In this document: piece by piece, positions 6,805-15,092 of the stretch
How the letters are laid out: the number at the start of each line of letters is the position of its first letter
Numbering within the stretch: the stretch's first letter is position 1
Assembly: GCF_049701115.1 (NCBI RefSeq)
Contig: NZ_JBNATX010000024.1
Location: forward strand, 1 to 34,370
Source: Thermoanaerobacter sp049701115
Lineage (GTDB): Bacteria; Bacillota; Thermoanaerobacteria; Thermoanaerobacterales; Thermoanaerobacteraceae
Reading direction: 5' to 3'
DNA length: 34,370 bases
Notes under the pieces: generated by a model
The model's input: the letters and a program-made list of their open reading frames with translations, nothing else
Told to the model about the DNA's origin: nothing
Database searches by the model: none
Translations under genes and position numbers: made by a program

Positions 6805-8556
6805 TTATTTCACCTCGCCCCTATGTGAAACACATTCTATCGCATCAAAAGGACATACCTGCTGGCAAACAGTGCAGCCTGTGCACTGGTCAGGGTCTAT
6901 GTTGAAAATGCCATCTTTTTTACTTATAGCTGGGCATCCTATTCTAAGACACATGCTACATTTTTTGCATTTTTCTTGGTCTATCCTGCATTCTCCTTCG
7001 GGCTTAGGAGGAATCAAGGCACATGGACCTTTAGCTATTATAACCATCGTATCATCTGTATTCATAGCTTCATCTACGGCATCTTCTATTTCCTTTAATT
7101 TAAACGGATTTACTACTCTTACCCTCTTTACTCCTATAGCTTCGCTCAACTTAGCTATATCTATTTCAGGCGCATCTTCTCCCATCAATGTCTTTCCTGT
7201 ACCGGGGTTATGCTGGTGTCCTGTCATAGCAGTTATGCGGTTATCAAGTATTATAGGAACGGCATTGCCTTTGTTGTAAACAATATCAATAAGCCCTGTG
7301 ATACCAGAGTGGAAGAAGGTGGAGTCACCAATTACGCTGAAAATTTTTTGTTTTTTACCCGCGTGTTCCATTGCCTTTTGAAAACCATGGGACCCAGAAA
7401 TGCTTGCCCCCATACATATACAAGTGTCTATCGCTTCCAGTGGTGGTGCAGCTCCAAGCGTATAGCATCCTATATCCCCCAAAACAGGAACCCTCTTTTT
7501 CCTCAAAACGTAGAATACCCCCCTGTGAGGGCATCCCGCACAAAGCATAGGAGGTCTGCCTGGCACTTTAACCTCCACCGATACATGAGAAAGTTCTTCT
7601 TTTTTTATCGCCTTCCTTATAATAGCAGGATTTAATTCGCCTATTCTTGGGATCACTTCTTTACCTATCACTTCGATGCCCAAAGCCTTGACATGTTCTT
7701 CTATATAAGGTTCCAGTTCTTCTACTACGTACAATTTTTTTACACTTTCAGCAAACTTTCTTATAAGTTTTGACGGAAGAGGATAAGTCATTCCCAGTTT
7801 TAAAACAGACACTTCATCCCCAAAGACTTCTTTTACGTAAAGATAGCTTATGCCACTTGTTATTATGCCTATATCCCTTCCGCCCCATTCAATTCTGTTT
7901 ATTTCAATTCTTTCAGACAGTTCTTCTAATACTTTTAATCTCTCTTCCACCACTACATGCCTTTTTTGAGCATTTGCAGGAACCATGACATACTTCGGAA
8001 TGTCTTTTTTATAAGGCTTCATTTCAACAGGCTTTCTTTCCCCTAATTCTACAACTCCTTTACCGTGAGCAACCCTAGTGGTGAGCCTTAAAAGCACAGG
8101 TGTGTCATACTTTTCGCTTATATCAAGAGCAATCCCGACAAAGTCTTTACATTCTTGACTGTCTGAAGGTTCCAACATGGGAATTTTAGCAAATTTAGCG
8201 TAATATCTGTTGTCCTGCTCATTCTGAGAAGAGTGCATTCCAGGGTCATCAGCAGTTACGATCACACAGCCACCGTTTACTCCTGTATAAGAAAAAGTAA
8301 AAAGCGGATCTGCTGCCACATTAAGCCCCACATGTTTCATGGCAGCAAGGCTTCTAGCACCAGCTATAGAAGCTCCAATAGCCGCTTCTACTGCTACTTT
8401 TTCATTTGGAGCCCATTCCGCATATATTTCCTTGTATTGGGCTATACTTTCTAATATTTCTGTACTTGGAGTGCCTGGATACGCAGCAGCAAAGGTCACA
8501 CCATACTCGTACGCCCCCCTTGCCACTGCTTCATCGCCTAACATTATCTTTTTCAT
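6805..8556 (-). CDS. iorA: Indolepyruvate ferredoxin oxidoreductase, alpha subunit
   Basis: A 583-residue TPP enzyme of normal IorA length. The N-terminal pyrimidine-binding domain starts with LGDEAVARGAYE. The TPP-binding part contains CAGCPHRG, GDIGCYTLG and GDSTFFHSG. The C-terminal ferredoxin domain has two [4Fe-4S] sites: Cys530, 533, 536 and 541 (CxxCxxCx4C, an IorA-type spacing) and Cys558, 561, 564 and 568. It decarboxylates arylpyruvates to aryl-acyl-CoA, passing electrons to ferredoxin. The ATG follows GGGGGGAAATAA and lies 24 bases after ptb1, whose phosphotransacylase could use the acyl-CoA product. Confidence 0.95.
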   Translation of the reverse strand: MKKIMLGDEAVARGAYEYGVTFAAAYPGTPSTEILESIAQYKEIYAEWAPNEKVAVEAAIGASIAGARSLAAMKHVGLNVAADPLFTFSYTGVNGGCVIVTADDPGMHSSQNEQDNRYYAKFAKIPMLEPSDSQECKDFVGIALDISEKYDTPVLLRLTTRVAHGKGVVELGERKPVEMKPYKKDIPKYVMVPANAQKRHVVVEERLKVLEELSERIEINRIEWGGRDIGIITSGISYLYVKEVFGDEVSVLKLGMTYPLPSKLIRKFAESVKKLYVVEELEPYIEEHVKALGIEVIGKEVIPRIGELNPAIIRKAIKKEELSHVSVEVKVPGRPPMLCAGCPHRGVFYVLRKKRVPVLGDIGCYTLGAAPPLEAIDTCICMGASISGSHGFQKAMEHAGKKQKIFSVIGDSTFFHSGITGLIDIVYNKGNAVPIILDNRITAMTGHQHNPGTGKTLMGEDAPEIDIAKLSEAIGVKRVRVVNPFKLKEIEDAVDEAMNTDDTMVIIAKGPCALIPPKPEGECRIDQEKCKKCSMCLRIGCPAISKKDGIFNIDPDQCTGCTVCQQVCPFDAIECVSHRGEVK

Positions 8557-8580
8557 TTATTTCCCCCCAAGATCAAATTT

Positions 8581-9471
8581 TTAAATAGAAATTGCACAAG
8601 CCAATGCTATAGAATTTAATTTGTCTTCATGGGAATCGGCTCTGGATACAAGAACAATAGGCGCTTTAGCTCCTACTACAATTCCAGCACTTCTGGCCTT
8701 TGCAAAATAAGTGAAACTTTTCCCTAAAGCGTTCCCAACTTCTATAAAAGGTACAAGTAAAATATCGGCATCTCCTGCAACTTCACTTTTTACCCCCTTG
8801 TGTTCCGCTGCTTCTTTGCTTACAGCAAGGTCAAAAGCTAAAGGCCCGTCTACTATTCCTTCTATCTCTCCCTTTTGATTTAGCTCTTTTAACTTTGCAG
8901 CCTCAACAGTTGAAAGCATCTTAGGATTTACTACTTCTACAGCAGAAAGGCAGGCAGTTTTAGGATTTTCTACTCCCAAACTCTTTGCCACTTTTATGGC
9001 GTTTTTTAATATTTCAACCTTCTCCTCCAGAGTTGGACTTATGTTCATCCCTCCGTCTGTTAAAAGAAGCAGTTTGTGATAAGCAGGAATTTCATATACC
9101 ATAACATGGCTTAAAAGTCCCTCTCCTCTTATGCCCGTCTCACTGTCAAGCACAGCTTTCAAAAGAGTAGCAGTAGGTACAAGCCCTTTCATGACAAAAG
9201 AAGCTCTGCCTTCTCTTACTTCCAAAACTGCTTTTTTGCACTTTTCTATCTCATCCTTTTCATCTATTATTTCATAACCCTCAAGGGATATGTTAGCTTC
9301 CTCTGAAATTTTAATAATTTTTTCTTTATCTCCTACTAAAACAGGAATACCTATTCCTTCTTTTTTAGCGGCATCACAGGCTAAAAGCACTTCCACATCC
9401 TCTGCTCCAGCAACGCTAAACTTTTTATTTGCCCCTCTTGCTTTTTCAAAAATTTCACTTAACTTCTTCAA
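8581..9471 (-). CDS. ptb: Phosphate butyryltransferase (copy 1)
   Basis: A 296-residue phosphate acetyl/butyryltransferase-family enzyme that exchanges CoA for phosphate on butyryl-CoA or branched acyl-CoA. Family landmarks are the N-terminal VAGAEDVEVLLA, a central SHVMVYE and LTDGGMNISP, DGPLAFD, and the C-terminal ADSHEDKLNSIALA. It starts with TTG behind GGGGTGGGAAT. It lies 62 bases after vorC and 24 before iorA, so it links both ferredoxin oxidoreductases to butyrate kinase. It is clearly homologous to but well diverged from the protein at 16183-17079, so the duplication is not recent. Confidence 0.93.
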   Translation of the reverse strand: MKKLSEIFEKARGANKKFSVAGAEDVEVLLACDAAKKEGIGIPVLVGDKEKIIKISEEANISLEGYEIIDEKDEIEKCKKAVLEVREGRASFVMKGLVPTATLLKAVLDSETGIRGEGLLSHVMVYEIPAYHKLLLLTDGGMNISPTLEEKVEILKNAIKVAKSLGVENPKTACLSAVEVVNPKMLSTVEAAKLKELNQKGEIEGIVDGPLAFDLAVSKEAAEHKGVKSEVAGDADILLVPFIEVGNALGKSFTYFAKARSAGIVVGAKAPIVLVSRADSHEDKLNSIALACAISI

Positions 9472-9499
9472 ATTCCCACCCCTTTGCTGAAATAAGCCT

Positions 9500-9527
9500 T
9501 TAGGCAGGGGATAACCCCCTGCCTAAA
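9500..9527 (-). other. Strong intergenic hairpin between vorC and ptb1
   Basis: A near-perfect stem (TTTAGGCAGGGG with CCCCTGCCTAAA) with a four-base loop sits 7 bases after the vorC stop. On the minus strand it is followed by GGCTTATTTC rather than a proper U-tract. It is more likely a partial terminator, processing site or mRNA 3'-end stabiliser than a full stop to transcription. Confidence 0.6.
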
Positions 9528-9533
9528 AAATCT

Positions 9534-10088
9534 TTATTTTGCAGAAACCATATTTCTTATCAACTCTGCTCCTTTTTCTAAAGCCTTTTCATTTATAGCC
9601 ATCATGTGCTCCTTGCCCTTCCCAAAGACTTCCGGCAAAGCTTTAAGCACTGTTTCCATTTTTACAACCTTTGTAGCTTCAACAAATGCTCCTAACATTA
9701 CCATATTAGCCACCCTCAGGTTACCAAGTTCACTTGCAATTTCATTAGCAGGAACCTCATAAATTTCTATATCTTTCCTTTGTGGCTTTTTATCGATAAG
9801 TGAGGTGTTTATAAAAAGTTTTCCTCCTGGTATGACATAAGGTTCATATTTATCCAAAGAGGGTTTGTTCATAGCTACTACCGAAGTAGCTTCTATCACT
9901 ACAGGAGAGCCAACTTCTTCGTCTGAAACAGTAACATTGCAGTTAGCGGTACCACCTCTCATTTCAGGTCCGTAGGAAGGGGTCCATGATACATTTTTCC
10001 CTTCCAGCATTCCTGCATAAGTTATTATAAGCCCCATTGTGAGGACTCCCTGTCCTCCAAAACCAGCAAAAATTATCCTTTCTTCCAT
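9534..10088 (-). CDS. vorC: 2-oxoacid:ferredoxin oxidoreductase, gamma subunit (VorC-like)
   Basis: A 184-residue pyruvate/2-oxoacid oxidoreductase gamma-domain protein with FAGFGGQGVLTMG at its N-terminus and YGPEMRGG in the middle. It completes the four-subunit vorD-vorB-vorA-vorC complex that oxidises branched-chain 2-oxoacids to acyl-CoA. It begins 3 bases after vorA, with AGGAGG inside the vorA end. It is homologous to iorB. Substrate assignment rests on the neighbours (butyrate kinase, leucine dehydrogenases); a 2-oxoglutarate enzyme is the alternative. Confidence 0.9.
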   Translation of the reverse strand: MEERIIFAGFGGQGVLTMGLIITYAGMLEGKNVSWTPSYGPEMRGGTANCNVTVSDEEVGSPVVIEATSVVAMNKPSLDKYEPYVIPGGKLFINTSLIDKKPQRKDIEIYEVPANEIASELGNLRVANMVMLGAFVEATKVVKMETVLKALPEVFGKGKEHMMAINEKALEKGAELIRNMVSAK

Positions 10089-10091
10089 TTT

Positions 10092-10841
10092 TTACTTAAC
10101 CTCCTCTAAGGTGTTTTTATAAACACCCAACGGATAATAAGGTTCCATATGGTCCTTTACCCACTTTAAAGCCTCCACAGGAGTCATCCCCCAGTTAGTA
10201 GGACAGGTGGAAAGTACTTCCACGAGTGAAAATCCTTTGTTTTGAATCTGCGCCAAAAAAGCGTTTTTTATGGCTTTCTTCGCCTGTATTATGTGCTTTA
10301 CATCATACACAGCAACCCTTTCTATATAGGCTGCGCCATCTAATGTTGAGAGCATTTCACTTACTCTTATGGGATAGCCATTGACTTCTGGCTTTCTACC
10401 ATAAGGAGTTGTGGTAGTTTTCTGCCCTACCAATGTGGTAGGAGCCATCTGCCCACCTGTCATTCCATAATTAGCATTGTTTACAAAGATAACTGTTATT
10501 TTCTCACCTCGTGCTGCAGCGTGAACTATCTCTGCTGTACCAATTGCCGCCAAGTCTCCATCTCCTTGATAAGTAAATACTACTTTGTCCGGATGAACTC
10601 TCTTTATTCCCGTAGCAACAGCCGGAGCTCGGCCATGTGCCGCCTGCTGCATATCACAATTAAAGAAATCATATGCAAACACAGAACAGCCTACAGACGC
10701 AACACCTATAGCTTTATCCAATACATCTAATTCCTCCATGACTTCAGCTACCAAACGATGAATTATCCCGTGAGTACAGCCCGGACAATAAGAGAAAGGA
10801 ACATCTGTTAACCCTTTAGTCTTTTCAAATACTACAGCCAT
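10092..10841 (-). CDS. vorA: 2-oxoacid:ferredoxin oxidoreductase, beta (TPP-binding) subunit
   Basis: A 249-residue catalytic subunit. It has YCPGCTHG (Cys19, Cys22) at the N-terminus and the TPP/Mg2+ motif GDGD (93-96) followed by NN (121-122). With the alpha subunit it forms the TPP active site that decarboxylates 2-oxoacids. Its ATG overlaps the vorB stop by one base (TAATG) and its ribosome site GGAGGTGG is inside vorB. The branched-chain substrate is inferred from context. Confidence 0.92.
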   Translation of the reverse strand: MAVVFEKTKGLTDVPFSYCPGCTHGIIHRLVAEVMEELDVLDKAIGVASVGCSVFAYDFFNCDMQQAAHGRAPAVATGIKRVHPDKVVFTYQGDGDLAAIGTAEIVHAAARGEKITVIFVNNANYGMTGGQMAPTTLVGQKTTTTPYGRKPEVNGYPIRVSEMLSTLDGAAYIERVAVYDVKHIIQAKKAIKNAFLAQIQNKGFSLVEVLSTCPTNWGMTPVEALKWVKDHMEPYYPLGVYKNTLEEVK

Positions 10842-11908
10842 TACTTGCCACCTCCTGCAATTTGTCTAATCTTTTCCAACATAATAGAAGGTTCTGGTAT
10901 CATTCCTCCAGGCCTGCCATAAAACAGCACAGGTTTCTTGCAATCAGTAGCCAGCTGAACGTCTTCTACCATCTGCCCCATACTCATCTCAACTACAAGA
11001 TATCCTTTTACTTGATCCACAGTTTTTTTGAAAGGTTCTTTGGGGAAAGGCCAGAGCGAAATCGGTCTTATAAGTCCTACTTTATAGCCCTCACGCCTTG
11101 CTATGTTCATAACGTTTTTGGCTATCCTCGCCATTGTTCCGTACGCAACCAAAATTACTTCTGCGTCTTCACAGTTGATTGTCTCATACCTTACTTCTTT
11201 TTCTTCCGCTCTCTTGTATTTTTCAAAAAGTACATAATTGTGTTTCTCAAGAACAGGAGGATCTATATAGAGAGAATTAATAACATTCCTGTGCTCTCTA
11301 TTACCTCTTCCTGTAGTCGCCCATGTCTTCTCAGGAAGCTCTCTTTTCTTCCTTTTAGCATTATCAAAGTCCACCGGTTCCATCATCTGACCAAGCATTC
11401 CATCTCCCAAAATTACAACAGGATTCCTATATTCGTCTGCTATATCAAAGGCCTCCTGAACGAGATCCGCCATCTCTTGTATGGTTGAAGGAGCCAAAAC
11501 TATCAATCTGTAGTCTCCGTGAGCTCCACCTTTCACCGACTGACGATAATCTCCCTGCGCACCTTGAATGTTACCTAAACCTGGACCACCTCTCATTATA
11601 TTAACTATTACAGCAGGAACTTGAGCACCTGCCAGATAAGATATTCCTTCTTGCATAAGACTAAGTCCTGGTCCACTTGTGGAAGTCATAACACGGGCTC
11701 CTGCCCCACCTGCACCATACACCATATTTATGGCAGACACTTCACTTTCTGCCTGTAAAAATACTCCGCCTACCTCAGGCATTCTTTTAGACATGTACTC
11801 TGTTACTTCGTTTTGCGGTGTTATAGGATACCCAAAGTAGTACCTACACCCCGCCTGAATCGCAGCTTCTGCCATGGCCTCATTGCCCTTCATTAAAACC
11901 TTTGCCAT
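10841..11908 (-). CDS. vorB: 3-methyl-2-oxobutanoate:ferredoxin oxidoreductase, alpha subunit
   Basis: A 355-residue subunit of the POR/VOR alpha family. The N-terminal MAKVLMKGNEAMAEAA and GYPITPQNE (26-34) are characteristic, with TSTSGPGLSLM further on. A longer frame begins at a GTG (11929) that overlaps the vorD stop as GTGA, but GGAGGGGAGAG just before the ATG at 11908 and agreement with family N-termini favour the shorter start. It pairs with vorA to form the catalytic site and with vorD for electron transfer. VOR is favoured over KOR because of the adjacent butyrate kinase, phosphate butyryltransferase and leucine dehydrogenases. Confidence 0.92.
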   Translation of the reverse strand: MAKVLMKGNEAMAEAAIQAGCRYYFGYPITPQNEVTEYMSKRMPEVGGVFLQAESEVSAINMVYGAGGAGARVMTSTSGPGLSLMQEGISYLAGAQVPAVIVNIMRGGPGLGNIQGAQGDYRQSVKGGAHGDYRLIVLAPSTIQEMADLVQEAFDIADEYRNPVVILGDGMLGQMMEPVDFDNAKRKKRELPEKTWATTGRGNREHRNVINSLYIDPPVLEKHNYVLFEKYKRAEEKEVRYETINCEDAEVILVAYGTMARIAKNVMNIARREGYKVGLIRPISLWPFPKEPFKKTVDQVKGYLVVEMSMGQMVEDVQLATDCKKPVLFYGRPGGMIPEPSIMLEKIRQIAGGGK

Positions 11909-11925
11909 CTTCTCTCCCCTCCATT

Positions 11926-12138
11926 TCACTTTATAACTGTTATTACCACATCAGGACACATCATAGCGCAAAAACCGCAAGCTATACATTTATCCATATT
12001 TTCAGGTTTTATCGTTGCCGGATGATACCCTTTTGTGTTTATCTTGCCAAGGTCCATCTCAATTATTTTTTTAGGACAGGCATTTACACACAATTCACAA
12101 CCTTTACATAAATCTTCGTTGAAAATAACCTTTGCCAC
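11926..12138 (-). CDS. vorD: 2-oxoacid oxidoreductase delta subunit, 2[4Fe-4S] ferredoxin
   Basis: A 70-residue ferredoxin-like subunit with two [4Fe-4S] motifs: Cys11, 14, 17 and 21, and Cys51, 54, 57 and 61. It carries electrons from the TPP site to free ferredoxin. The longest frame starts at a GTG at 12156 overlapping the upstream stop, but AGGAGG lies inside that extension, 8 bases before the GTG at 12138. Starting there gives MAKVIFNEDLCKGCELC, as in homologues. It is the first of the four vor genes. Confidence 0.9.
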   Translation of the reverse strand: MAKVIFNEDLCKGCELCVNACPKKIIEMDLGKINTKGYHPATIKPENMDKCIACGFCAMMCPDVVITVIK

Positions 12139-12152
12139 ATGAATTCCTCCTC

Positions 12153-12827
12153 TCACATTTTATCCCATGGAGTTTTCATATAAAGGTCCAACGGAAAGAC
12201 AGGATAATCAAGCTGTGGAAGAAGAGCTGCTATATCTTTTTTTACTGTTACCATTTTTATCGGAATCCCTGTTTTCCTTGAAACCTCTTCTACAACCTCC
12301 AATCCTTTTAACACATCCTCGACGGTGGTCTCATAGGTCATATGAGTGTTGTTTACTAAATGGGTGACTTTTATCTTTGAAGCTCCCTCTATAGCTCTTA
12401 AATACTTGATAACAGAATCTGCATCTTTTGTAAAAGGCCTGTTAGCATTCACTATTAGCAGCACTTCGGGGTCCTGCTCGCATATTATATGCCTGTATTG
12501 CCCCAGAGGCGTTGCACCTACATCATCTCCTCCTACGTCAAATACGGCATGCTTTTCCGTGCTGTACAAAGCGCCATATACAGTTCGAGAAATAATGGGA
12601 ACATCCGCATTTGCATACTTTTCTTCAATACCTACTACCTTAATCCCCCATTTTTCAAAAAGTTCCTTTCTAACTTCTCTTGACCTAAAATAAGGATTTA
12701 CTATGTCAAGGTCTACAATCTCTACTTCTTTCCCCGCCTGTTTTATATAAACAGCATAATTTATAGAAATTTCTGTCTTACCACTCCCATAGTGCCCAAC
12801 TACAATAGTAAGCCTTTTGAAATCCAT
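12153..12827 (-). CDS. P-loop ATPase of the MinD/ParA/CobQ type in the vor operon
   Basis: A 224-residue soluble nucleotide-binding protein of unknown job. GHYGSGKT (11-18) is the P-loop. Asp39 and Asp41 in VDLDIVNPYF are in the switch region, and AVFDVGGDD (about 94-102) looks like Walker B. NANRPFTKD and HLVNNTHM resemble MinD/ArsA-like nucleotide-binding segments. No membrane segment or metal-binding cysteine motif is visible. It lies between buk1 (13-base gap) and vorD (14-base gap), so a role in assembling or regulating the Fe-S 2-oxoacid oxidoreductase is plausible but not shown. The ATG follows GGATGAGGTTAA. Confidence 0.85.
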   Translation of the reverse strand: MDFKRLTIVVGHYGSGKTEISINYAVYIKQAGKEVEIVDLDIVNPYFRSREVRKELFEKWGIKVVGIEEKYANADVPIISRTVYGALYSTEKHAVFDVGGDDVGATPLGQYRHIICEQDPEVLLIVNANRPFTKDADSVIKYLRAIEGASKIKVTHLVNNTHMTYETTVEDVLKGLEVVEEVSRKTGIPIKMVTVKKDIAALLPQLDYPVFPLDLYMKTPWDKM

Positions 12828-12840
12828 TTAACCTCATCCT

Positions 12841-13908
12841 TTAACCATATGTTTTAGGAGCCTCTTCTCCTGTCAACACCCTGTATGCACCTTCTGCCAA
12901 AGCCAGCATTTCGTCCTCTCCAGGGTATACATACACAGGCGCTATAAACTTTACCCTTTCCGCTATCCTTTCAACGAAATCTTCATTATGAGCAATCCCA
13001 CCTGTAATTCCTATCGCGTCCACTTTTCCTTTTAGCACAACTGCCATAGCTCCTATTTCTTTTGCTGTTTGATATGCCATGGCATCTAAAACAAGTTCTG
13101 CGTTTTTGTTCCCATCTTCAATCATTTTATATACTTCTCTTACGTCATTCGTCCCAAGATGTGCCACTATTCCGCCCTTACCCACGAGTTTTTTCTTCAT
13201 TTCCTCAAAAGTATACTTCCCGCTGTAGCAAAGTTTCACCAAGTCCAAAACGGGTAACCCCCCCGCCCTTTCGGGGGAAAAAGGGCCTTCTCCATTTAGA
13301 GCATCATTTACATCTATTACCCTTCCCTTTCTGTGTGCACCTACCGAAATGCCCCCACCTAAGTGTGCTATTATGAGGTTTACTTCATCGTATCTTTTCC
13401 CCAAATCAGATGCCAGGCGCCTAGCAATTGCCTTTTGGTTTAAGGCGTGGAAGATGCTCTGCTTCTGGATCTCTGGCAATCCAGTAACTCTTGCTACATC
13501 TTCAAGTTCATCTACTACTACGGGATCTACTATATAGGCGGGAATGCCATAGTCTTTCGCCAGAGTGTAAGCTATGATGGCGCCCAAGTTAGAGGCGTGT
13601 TCCCCTCTTTCAGCCTTTTTTAAATCTTCCAGCATTTTTTCATTCACAATGTAGGTCCCACTCTCTATAGGCTTTAAAAGTCCTCCTCTTCCTACAATTG
13701 CATCAATTTGAGATAGAGAGATCTCTTTTTCTTTCAGCATATCAAGGATAGCTTGTGTCCTGAATTCAAACTGGTCAATTATTCTCTTGTATTTGCTCAA
13801 TTCCTCTGTCGAATGCCTCAAAGTCTCTGTAAAGACAGGTTCTTTGTCCCTAAAAACTGCCACTTTCGTAGAAGTAGAACCAGGGTTTATTACTAAAATT
13901 AAAGCCAA
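12841..13908 (-). CDS. buk: Butyrate kinase (copy 1)
   Basis: A 355-residue ASKHA-fold acyl kinase making ATP from butyryl or branched acyl phosphate. It begins MALILVINPGSTSTKVAVF, with the phosphate-binding NPGSTSTK at 7-14; later motifs are VGRGGLLKPIESGTY, AHLGGGISVGAH, GPFSPERAGG and GITGGIAHN. GGAGG lies directly against an ATG at 13914, which is too close, and 7 bases before an in-frame TTG at 13908, so I prefer the TTG. It is first in its operon and is clearly homologous to the second copy at 17092-18156. Confidence 0.93.
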   Translation of the reverse strand: MALILVINPGSTSTKVAVFRDKEPVFTETLRHSTEELSKYKRIIDQFEFRTQAILDMLKEKEISLSQIDAIVGRGGLLKPIESGTYIVNEKMLEDLKKAERGEHASNLGAIIAYTLAKDYGIPAYIVDPVVVDELEDVARVTGLPEIQKQSIFHALNQKAIARRLASDLGKRYDEVNLIIAHLGGGISVGAHRKGRVIDVNDALNGEGPFSPERAGGLPVLDLVKLCYSGKYTFEEMKKKLVGKGGIVAHLGTNDVREVYKMIEDGNKNAELVLDAMAYQTAKEIGAMAVVLKGKVDAIGITGGIAHNEDFVERIAERVKFIAPVYVYPGEDEMLALAEGAYRVLTGEEAPKTYG

Positions 13909-13932
13909 ACCCATCCCTCCGCCTCTAATACT

Positions 13933-13961
13933 ATTATAGTATACATGACTTCTTTATCCAA
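13933..13961 (-). promoter_or_regulatory. Sigma-A type promoter for the buk1-vor-ptb1-ior operon
   Basis: Minus strand: TTGGAT (13956-13961), a 17-base spacer, then a perfect TATAAT (13933-13938). It is about 25 bases upstream of buk1. The -35 overlaps the base of the preceding terminator hairpin by one base. Confidence 0.7.
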
Positions 13962-14001
13962 ATCTGAGGAAAGGCAAGGAATTCTTGCCTTTCCTCAGAT
14001 T
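13961..14001 (-). terminator. Long hairpin terminator after leucine dehydrogenase 1
   Basis: A perfect 18-bp stem (13961-13978 with 13984-14001) around a five-base loop, 4 bases after the stop at 14006. The U-tract on the minus strand is short (TTTGG), but the stem is very strong. It separates the two fermentation operons. Confidence 0.75.
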
Positions 14002-14005
14002 AACA

Positions 14006-15073
14006 TTATCTTATGATGTAGTTATCTTTCACAGCAGCTATAGTCTTTATTCTCTCTTCTGCTACTCTGTCAGCTGCCACATAGGTAGGAACATTTTCTG
14101 CCTTAGCTTTTTCAATGACTTTTTTCACCGTCTCATATATCATAGAGACTTTTCTCATAGCCCTTTCTTTGTTGTATCCTGAAGGATTGAGCTCGTCAGC
14201 CACATTTATGACTCCACCAGCATTTATTATATAATCCGGAACATAAAGGATCCCCTTCTGCTGCAAAATATCTCCATGTCTTTCTTCTTTTAACTGGTTA
14301 TTAGCAGAACCTGCAACAATTTTGCATTTAAGCTGAGGTATTGTTTCGTCATTTATTATGGCGCCTAATGCACAGGGAGCGAATATATCGCATTCTACTC
14401 CATATATTTCATCCGGCTTTACGTATTCTGCACCAAATTCTTCTACAGCTCTTTTTGCATTTTCTTCAAATATATCAGTCACAATGAGCTTGGCACCCGC
14501 TTCATAGAGGTATTTAGCAAGGTGATATCCCACATTTCCTATGCCTTGAATTGCAACCACTCTACCTCTTAAATCTGAAGTCCCAAAAATCTCTTCGGCA
14601 GCTGCTTGCATACCTCTATAAACTCCATAGGCTGTAAAAGGTGATGGATCTCCGCTAGTCTCAGGAAGACCTGCTACATATTTTGTTTCATACCTTATAT
14701 ACTCCATGTCTTTCACGTTTGTACCTACGTCTTCTGCAGTTATATATCTTCCCTTTAAAGACTCTACATACCTTCCGAAGCTTCTAAACAAGGCCTCTGA
14801 TTTATCAGTTCTTGGATTACCAATTATTACAGCTTTGCCTCCACCTAAATTGAGTCCTGCAGCAGCGTTTTTGTAAGTCATTCCTCGTGCAAGCCTTAAT
14901 GCATCTTCAATAGCAGCTTCTTCTGAATCATAAGTCCACATTCTACAGCCACCCAAAGCAGGTCCCAAAGTAGTATCGTGGATAGCAATAATTGCTTTGA
15001 GTCCTGATGTTTTGTCATAGCAGAGCACCACATTCTCATAATCATATTTCTCCATTATTTTGAAAATCTCCAT
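14006..15073 (-). CDS. Leucine (branched-chain amino acid) dehydrogenase 1
   Basis: A 355-residue NAD-dependent amino-acid dehydrogenase that deaminates Leu, Val and Ile to 2-oxoacids. Lys68 (GMTYKNA) and Lys80 (GGGK) occupy the same numbers as the catalytic lysines of the Bacillus enzyme, as recalled. The Rossmann motif GIGNVG is followed by VTDI, whose Asp suggests NAD over NADP. The ATG follows GGGAGGAGATTTT. It lies 19 bases after a close paralogue, is last in its operon and ends at a strong hairpin. It supplies substrates to VOR. A valine- or phenylalanine-preferring enzyme cannot be excluded. Confidence 0.92.
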   Translation of the reverse strand: MEIFKIMEKYDYENVVLCYDKTSGLKAIIAIHDTTLGPALGGCRMWTYDSEEAAIEDALRLARGMTYKNAAAGLNLGGGKAVIIGNPRTDKSEALFRSFGRYVESLKGRYITAEDVGTNVKDMEYIRYETKYVAGLPETSGDPSPFTAYGVYRGMQAAAEEIFGTSDLRGRVVAIQGIGNVGYHLAKYLYEAGAKLIVTDIFEENAKRAVEEFGAEYVKPDEIYGVECDIFAPCALGAIINDETIPQLKCKIVAGSANNQLKEERHGDILQQKGILYVPDYIINAGGVINVADELNPSGYNKERAMRKVSMIYETVKKVIEKAKAENVPTYVAADRVAEERIKTIAAVKDNYIIR

Positions 15074-15092
15074 AAAATCTCCTCCCTATTTT

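Noticed and set aside
10862..11488. A 208-codon plus-strand frame opposite vorB
   Set aside because: It lies entirely within a strongly conserved gene on the other strand, has no recognisable motifs and looks like a shadow frame.
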